Source: Chromera velia (lineage: Eukaryota; Sar; Chromeraceae). From it: 24,589 nt of DNA. The position numbers and the translations under genes are program-made. The number at the start of each line of letters is the position of its first letter. The stretch's first letter is position 1. Below, in pieces: positions 19,626 through 24,589 of the stretch. The notes beneath the pieces were generated by a model that was given only the letters and a program-made list of their open reading frames with translations, made no database searches and was not told the DNA's origin. The stretch is from positions 1-24,589 of the forward strand of contig JAHBMJ010001482.1 of assembly GCA_018398765.1 (NCBI GenBank), read 5' to 3'.

Positions 19626-20036
19626 TCAAACAACTTGAATTTGAGGTCTATCGGGAGAGTTCTCAATAAAGTCAATCTCCCTTTTTGAAACAATGACTTT
19701 GCCTTGAACACGGTGCCCTCGGACTGTTTCCATCACATCATAAGGTTTGGGTAGATATTCAAGGGTGTTGCCTTTCCCTAAAATGTGTTCCGTCGTAAAC
19801 TCTTCAACCCAACTGTCACCCCCAGAGTGCTAAAAATAAACAATATCAGTTTCTTGGGAATCACTTTCTTTTCGTATGTGCCTCATGATTTGAAACTTCA
19901 AATCTTTGTTTCGATACGTCAGGGCTGCTGGTGCCTGTAACCGAGTCCCTGTGGGGGTTTGAATTGTCTTAACAAGGCCTAGTTCAATACAAAGTTGCAA
20001 CTTATCTTACTCTCCTTCTTGCTGTTCTCTCTCCTC
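19626..20036 (-). pseudogene. Unknown protein gene with two in-frame stops
   Basis: On the minus strand one frame stays protein-like over about 137 codons, broken only by TAA at 20009-20007 and TAG at 19832-19830. Segments in order are EEREQQEGE, LQLCIELGLVKTIQTPTG, ALTYRNKDLKFQIMRHIRKE, then after the TAG SWVEEFTTEHILGKGNTLEY, YDVMETVRGHRVQGKVIV and SKREIDFIENSPDRPQIQ. Codon use and amino-acid mix look genuine. Both internal stops could come from glutamine codons by a single C-to-T change, which suits decay of a mobile or duplicated gene. I do not recognise the family. A spliced live gene is less likely because no splice sites flank the stops. Confidence 0.5.
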
Positions 20037-20249
20037 TCATTTATAGCGCTTTCCTCGTGATTGTAAGCTGCGTACAAGACTAGAGGCTCAATTACGATAA
20101 GCGTAGATCGTAGGCAGACTTATATTAAAGTATGACCTAGCAGAGTCAATCTGTTGATCCACTATTCAGACCAGCCAACACCACGATCGAGAAACTGGCA
20201 CAGAACAACTTTCGCACGCAAAGGTCAGACGTTACTTTATTCAGACTGG

Positions 20250-20557
20250 GTGCACGCGGCGTTGCGAAGTCGGCGGCGGCCCTAGCGCGGCGCGACGCTC
20301 GTAACAGGCCCACAATGATAGTACTACTGCTGCTGCTGCAGAAGCGGCTTCAAATGATAGTGCTGGGTCTGGATCCCCTCCTCTTTTACCTCGCCCCCTC
20401 CCGCCTCTCCCTCCTCTTCCTCCGTCGGCAACATCTATGGGCTGCAGCCCCTAAACCTAGTGCAAAAGCCTGTGCCTCTCAATCTTCATGCGCAGCACCA
20501 GGTCCTCCCGGTGCTGCTATTCAGATCGATGAAAGTGACTCAGAGCTCCCAATGTAG
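20250..20557 (+). pseudogene. GC-rich coding-like island, possible protein C-terminus
   Basis: Within AT-rich DNA this island begins with a GC-rich core (20250-20300). It then reads NDSTTAAAEAASNDSAGSGS and a P/L-rich linker in one frame to a stop near 20456. The adjoining frame carries APGPPGAAIQIDESDSELPM to a stop at 20557. The change of frame suggests an indel in a low-complexity linker followed by an acidic tail. Acidic D/E/S tails of this kind are common at the ends of transposase-like proteins, but that is only suggestive. A CTG run at 20326-20340 is part of it. Confidence 0.3.
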
Positions 20558-20663
20558 ACTCTGAGAAGACGCCTTCGACGAGCGCTCCTTAACTCAGACT
20601 TAGACTAACTCACACAATGCTAGCAGACAATGAGTGATCAAACCTTTTACAGTTTAACATATC

Positions 20664-20738
20664 AAACTAAACTAACTAAACTAAAGACCACGTATAATTA
20701 GTTTAGTTAATTCATAATTTAGTTAGTTAGTTTAGTTT
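20664..20738. repeat. Inverted repeat with an extra direct copy
   Basis: AAACTAAACTAACTAAACTAAA (20664-20685) is almost perfectly complementary to the segment at 20718-20738, with a spacer of about 32 bases. A third copy in the first orientation lies at about 20765-20780, and both forward copies run on into similar sequence (AAAGACCACG and AAAGGTCACG). This could be the termini of small non-autonomous elements or a hairpin. Confidence 0.75.
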
Positions 20739-21183
20739 TGTGGGAAAATGTAAACTAACAAAAGAACTAAACTAACTAAAGGTCACGCCTAGTATTAAAA
20801 ACTTATATTGACTAAGATTCTAGCTATGACTATGACGTGTCATCGTCATTTATATCCAGTTGCGAATACTTTTAGTGTTAGACAAGAGATTCTGAATGTT
20901 TGCCTAGATGTTTGCATTCAATCCTAGAAATACATATTATAACAGTTTATTTTTTGATTAAAAGTAAAGAAGAGTTGTCTTTTGAGATGCAGTTTAGGAT
21001 GCAGTCTATGTTTGCATTTTTTTTTTTTTGCATATTAACTCATGTTATACTAGACGCTGTATCAGCACTCCTCTCTCTTCTCTTTTAATCTTTCACCTGG
21101 AACTTTCCGGCCGCCGGGAATCCCCTTCCACCCCCTCATGCACCCCTCCCCACCTTCCAAGTCGTTGCTAAGCCTCGATTAGA

Positions 21184-21587
21184 ATGGATTATAGATGGAA
21201 TCTGAAACAGCATGGTGCAAAAGTGATTAACCAAGGCTCACCTGGCTCGAGCTTGAACTATCCGGAATTATTCCTTCAACGGTCTTTGAAATTGACGCCC
21301 CTCACACAAAGATTGCTTGAAGAAAACGTAGTCTTCTTTCAAATTCCTGATTCAAAATATTTAAAATTAGAATCAAATTATGCCACACAATATTGTATGA
21401 GTGCCATGAGGATTCACCACGGGAACCTACATCCAAGGACAGTGAGGAAACGATCAAAGACGTATTTCCAAAGATTGGTCTTGTGAGTCCTCAAGTACTA
21501 GCAGTTTATATCAGACCTCGCTTCGGACCGCTTCGGACTCACCATATCGATTTTTGGAGCCCCAATGACAGTCTAGGTGACTTTTAG
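21184..21587 (+). pseudogene. Coding-like region in two overlapping frames
   Basis: From ATG 21184 a frame reads MDYRWNLKQHGAKVINQG, SLNYPELFLQRSLKL and LLEENVVFFQIPDSKYLKL. Beyond about 21390 the better protein signal moves to another frame: CHEDSPREPTSKDSEETI, then KDVFPKIGLVSPQVLAVY, ending at 21587. A single indel near 21360-21400 would explain this. The family is not recognised and no domain is visible. It lies in the AT-rich block next to other broken frames. Confidence 0.35.
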
Positions 21588-21653
21588 AGAAGCGCTTATA
21601 TTGAAAAGACGCAAAACCATGATCTCAAGGTCCCATTGCTCATCAAATCCGTT

Positions 21654-22094
21654 CTATGTTGTAGTCTTCATGAGCTGGTCACTGTGTGGGAATCCAATAG
21701 AGGCTGAGGACTTCTTCCAGTCATCAACAAGAGTTTCAGCGCGGTCAAAGAAAGCCTTTATGGCATCGGTCAGGTTTTTGAAGTCCTCTAAAGTCATGTT
21801 CTTCACGGTGGCTATGTTGTTCAGAGCGTCATTCGTGATTTTTTTTTAGTCTTCAATGCAGTCGCCAAGTTTCCAAAGAGCACCCACTGTCAGAAGACTC
21901 TTTTCGGGCTCTAAGAGGGGCGTGGTGAACTCGTTACTGAAGTCATCAAATGTATGGGAAACTGTCTCTAAAGCAGCTTTGATCTTGGGTGTAGGATCCG
22001 ATGTTTTGGTTGTCGTCTTGTTTATATTGTTGTCAGGCACTAGTACAGGGTCTCTCCTGCTCCGTCGTTTCCCTTCGTGAGAACGTGACTGCAT
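21654..22094 (-). pseudogene. Helical protein gene split by an in-frame TAA
   Basis: From ATG 22094 the minus strand reads a basic start (MQSRSHEGKRRSRRDP), then KIKAALETVSHTFDDFSNEF and LLTVGALWKLGDCIED to a TAA at 21848-21846. The same frame continues for 63 codons (DALNNIATVKNMTLEDFKNL, AIKAFFDRAETLVDDWKKS) to TAG at 21656-21654. Both halves look like one amphipathic helical protein of about 146 residues. Nine A residues directly follow the TAA. The stop may be a decay mutation, a true end with a dead tail, or the edge of a missed intron. I do not recognise the family. Confidence 0.45.
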
Positions 22095-22866
22095 GATGAA
22101 GAGGCTTTTCTGAGAGTTCTTGCAACTTTCAAAAAGGGACACGCAAACGTAGTTACAGAGAGACACTCCCACGAGCAGCGACGGAATGGGTTAGGATGGC
22201 TCGTTACAGGCGGGTTGCTTTTTTAGATGTTTGCTGCTCAGAAGACGACAAGGCCAAAGCCTGGCAATCGAAATTGATAGAGGTCGATCGATTTAGAAAC
22301 ACTTTGTTCTGGCCTTCATCCGTTTGTATTGAAGTCTTGATAAGATTCAATGTACAGACTTGTTGAAATCCAGGGTTCAATGAATCTGTCAGAATGTAGT
22401 GGCATCTAGAGTGGCATTCTCACAATATGGCGCTCGTGAATCATGCAGTCTGACACTGTGACTATGACAAACAGTTGTGTCAGGACCGTGCCTATACAGC
22501 TATAATAGGCGCAAACCGCGCGAAGTTGATCTTATCTGCATCATTGGTCTTAATTGTGTTATATTCAGCTTCAACATGCACATATAGCTAGGAATCTAGG
22601 AATAGCTAGGAGGTTGCAGTACTGACTATGCGTGACAGAACTTCTATATACTCATGAGTCCCACATGCTACCCAGCGTGGTAGTACACCAGAGCTCGACC
22701 ACCGACATTTGCTGACAGTGTTCTCTTGAATCCTGACACAAGACGCACGACTCAGACTTTCTATATATATGTAGGTCAAACAACAGTTGTCAGTCTGTCT
22801 TCTGCACTAATAAAAATTAATGTGTGCATAGATTGTGATATTTGGACGTTCTTATGCAAGCTCAAG

Positions 22867-23244
22867 ATGGTAGGACAGAAGGAGAGAGTGAAGGAAAGAT
22901 TGGCAGTGATAGCCTCTGTGACAGACACGGCCGACAAGCTCAAGGACATTTCCATCAATACGGTCAAAGAAAATTGTGACGCTCTAGATACGGATCTCGT
23001 AGAGCTTGCCAAAGAGTTAAGACCCTGGCTAATCCCTGCTGCAGAACTTTGCACACCAGGAGAGGAGCCTGCAAAGAGAGAGAGAGTCAGCGAAGCGAAA
23101 GAGACAGAGGCGAAGAGGAAAAATAAAAATAGAGCAAGAAGAGGTCCCGATCCTCTGTAAAACAGTGGTTGCAGCTGCAGAAAGCGATGAAGGCCTTGGA
23201 GAGTTGTTGGGGAGAATGGAGGAGAAAATACGCCCTACCTACAG
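22867..23244 (+). pseudogene. Helical protein with a frameshift, possible multi-exon gene
   Basis: From ATG 22867 a frame reads VKERLAVIASVTDTADKLKD, NCDALDTDLVELAKELRPW and LIPAAELCTPGEEPAK to a stop at 23160. Its last 15 residues (RKNKNRARRGPDPL) look spurious, because the overlapping frame reads IEQEEVPILCKTVVAAAESD, then EGLGELLGRMEEKIRPTYR to a possible donor (ACAG|GTTTGA) at 23244. The shift falls in the A-rich run GGAAAAATAAAAATAG at about 23115-23130. This fits a one-base indel, either mutation or sequencing error. The protein is helical and charged, and similar in style to the divergent minus-strand frame starting at 22094. No family is recognised. Confidence 0.45.
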
Positions 23245-23436
23245 GTTTGAATGCCGCCATATCGCCTGACGTGGAGCCTTGAACGACTTTTGAGCTCAGT
23301 TCCGGCTCTCGATGATGGCTACGGCCGGAGGGGGCGCATACATTGATATATACAATGCATGTCAGCTGCGGCTGAAAAGCCAAGCCCCATTCTGATCGGA
23401 CGTATCCAGATGAAGAGAAAATGAAAGGCAGAGAGA

Positions 23437-23727
23437 ATGGAAGAGAAGACGCAAAGAAAAAAGGAAGCAAAAAGGGAGAATAGACATGCGGCCGAGCTCT
23501 CCTCCATTCGGCAAGAGCACACTGGGTCGGGAAAGTTTTCCCTCCCAACGCACAGGGTGCGTACACAGGAGACAAGAGAGTTTGGCAGTAGCCCAGTCAT
23601 GCCAGAAGCAGAGTCATTGCGCCTCCACTACGTTCACCACTACGACATGCCTGTCGTTCCTCAACTTAGAGGAGACCCCAAGAAAACTGCAGTCCTCGAA
23701 GGAAGGAGCAGGAGGAAGGGAGAGTAG
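23437..23727 (+). CDS. Possible small gene or downstream exon, unknown
   Basis: A 96-codon frame from ATG 23437 begins K/E/R-rich and becomes more protein-like: HAAELSSIRQEHTGSGKFSL, GSSPVMPEAESLRLHYVHHY and DMPVVPQLRGDPKKTAVLEG. It lies on the same strand and about 190 bases after the possible donor at 23244, so it may be a later exon of the same gene. An overlapping frame (23486-24094) runs through TG and TC repeats and is less likely. The family is not recognised. Confidence 0.35.
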   Translation: MEEKTQRKKEAKRENRHAAELSSIRQEHTGSGKFSLPTHRVRTQETREFGSSPVMPEAESLRLHYVHHYDMPVVPQLRGDPKKTAVLEGRSRRKGE

Positions 23728-23906
23728 TAAGAGAGATGGGGAGTGGAGAGCAGTAAGAAGAGTTGTCGAGAGCACGTGCCTCACTGAGCAGCCCCATGTT
23801 AGATGCGTCTACCAGCCGACTTATTTCAGTGGATCTCGAGCCATCCAGTGCATTGAACCAAATCATGAGGTTGGAAACTCTGCCTTGAGTAAATGTGTGG
23901 CGTGCG

Positions 23907-24016
23907 TGTGTATAATATTATGTGTATGTGTGTGTGTATATGTATCTCTCTCTCACTCTCTCTCTCTTTCTTTCTGTCTCTCTCTCTCTATATATATATA
24001 TATATGTGTGTGTGTG
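23907..24016. repeat. (TG)n, (TC)n, (TA)n, (TG)n compound microsatellite
   Basis: TG units, then CTCTCT runs, a TATATATATATATA core at about 23989-24004 and a further TG run. Confidence 0.9.
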
Positions 24017-24241
24017 GTAGTTGCTGAGCCTGTGAGTTCCTTTACCAAAGCTCTGTGCATCCATGTGCGTGCGGAACCTCTGCAGGTGTCATGATCGACT
24101 TGGGATCATCTGATGGCATGCCTTCATGCCCATGCCTTGGACCGTTCCTTTTCTCGATCGTGTGTAAGTCCGTGCGAGTATGCTTTTATATGTGCATGTG
24201 TCTTTGCTTGACATTTCTATTATAGAAAAGGAAAGGGGTAT

Positions 24242-24244
<3 letters not shown>

Positions 24245-24296
<52 letters not shown>

Positions 24297-24300
24297 TAGA
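24245..24300. repeat. (AG)n microsatellite
   Basis: Over twenty AG units in a row, ending in AGATAGAGACAGACAGAC. Confidence 0.95.
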
Positions 24301-24589
24301 GACAGACAGACTGGCAGGAAAACAAACATGCAAGCGCAAGACCCTCTTCTAAGCGAGTGTCTGCTTGCACGCTCTCTCCTCTGCTTTGCATTGTTATGTT
24401 ATGCTAAGGCAGGGTGGTTGCGATTGGAATTGCCCCTTCGGGCGCTCCCTTTGCCTCTCAGCGCCCCCGCCCTGCATAACTGCACCGAGAGTCGCTTCTG
24501 CCCGTTTTGGTTTTAAAATTAAGCAATAGCTCTTTGGTTCTCATAAGTGAAAGATGCCCTGGCGTGCGTGTTAAATGCATGACTCACCT
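24301..24589. other. Unassigned end of window
   Basis: No supported gene. One 62-codon frame (24328-24516) is short, leucine-rich and starts in microsatellite flank. Confidence 0.5.

Noticed and set aside
24085-24200. Cys-containing stretch (DLGSSDGMPSCPCLGPF) like a SWIM or zinc motif
   Set aside because: Too short, no His partner and no flanking coding signal.
1-24589. Bacterial operon, CRISPR, tRNA or rRNA genes
   Set aside because: No ribosome-binding-site-spaced gene runs, no regular repeat-spacer array and no cloverleaf or rRNA sequence seen.

Overview
The window is nuclear DNA of a eukaryote. Coding sequence is cut by many small introns with GT..AG (once GC..AG) borders and pyrimidine-rich 3' ends. 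Gene density is low and there are many microsatellites. Short signal-rich exons, an S/G/P/Q-rich low-complexity protein tail and a PHO80-type cyclin fit an alveolate alga such as a chromerid (Chromera-like). That placement is an inference from style, not from a diagnostic gene. I see no tRNA, rRNA, CRISPR array or bacterial operon.

Layout. Positions 1-650 hold a diverged direct repeat, followed by AT-rich non-coding DNA to about 1600. Positions 1635-1968 carry three short coding-like pieces in three frames, which looks like a decayed gene. Positions 1970-4550 are mostly simple-sequence DNA, with one coding-like minus-strand stretch at 3852-4069.

The core is a divergent gene pair sharing a promoter region of about 630 bp (10754-11382). 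On the minus strand, 10753 to 4558, is a five-exon gene for a PHO80-like/P-type cyclin. The cyclin box is assembled from exons 1-4 and the start of exon 5. It is followed by a low-complexity tail of over 1,100 residues. On the plus strand, 11383 to 16053, is a gene of at least eleven small exons. It encodes a protein with a signal-peptide-like start and a degenerate C-terminal EF-hand pair; its introns are packed with microsatellites. The last four exons are exact and in phase, while some middle junctions are unresolved.

Positions 16054-18420 are intergenic simple-sequence DNA. From 18430 to 23730 the base composition becomes AT-rich. This part holds several broken coding stretches on both strands (18433-18747, 19626-20036, 20290-20557, 21184-21587, 21654-22094, 22867-23244, 23437-23727) and an inverted repeat at 20664-20738. 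Several have in-frame stops or frameshifts, so I read the region as decayed mobile or lineage-specific genes. I cannot name any of them. The window ends in TG/TC/AT and AG microsatellites and anonymous sequence.

Functionally, only the cyclin can be assigned: it should bind and activate a cyclin-dependent kinase. The EF-hand-like protein is probably structural or regulatory rather than a Ca2+ sensor, because its loops lack key acidic residues. Nothing shows that the two divergent genes work together beyond their shared upstream region.
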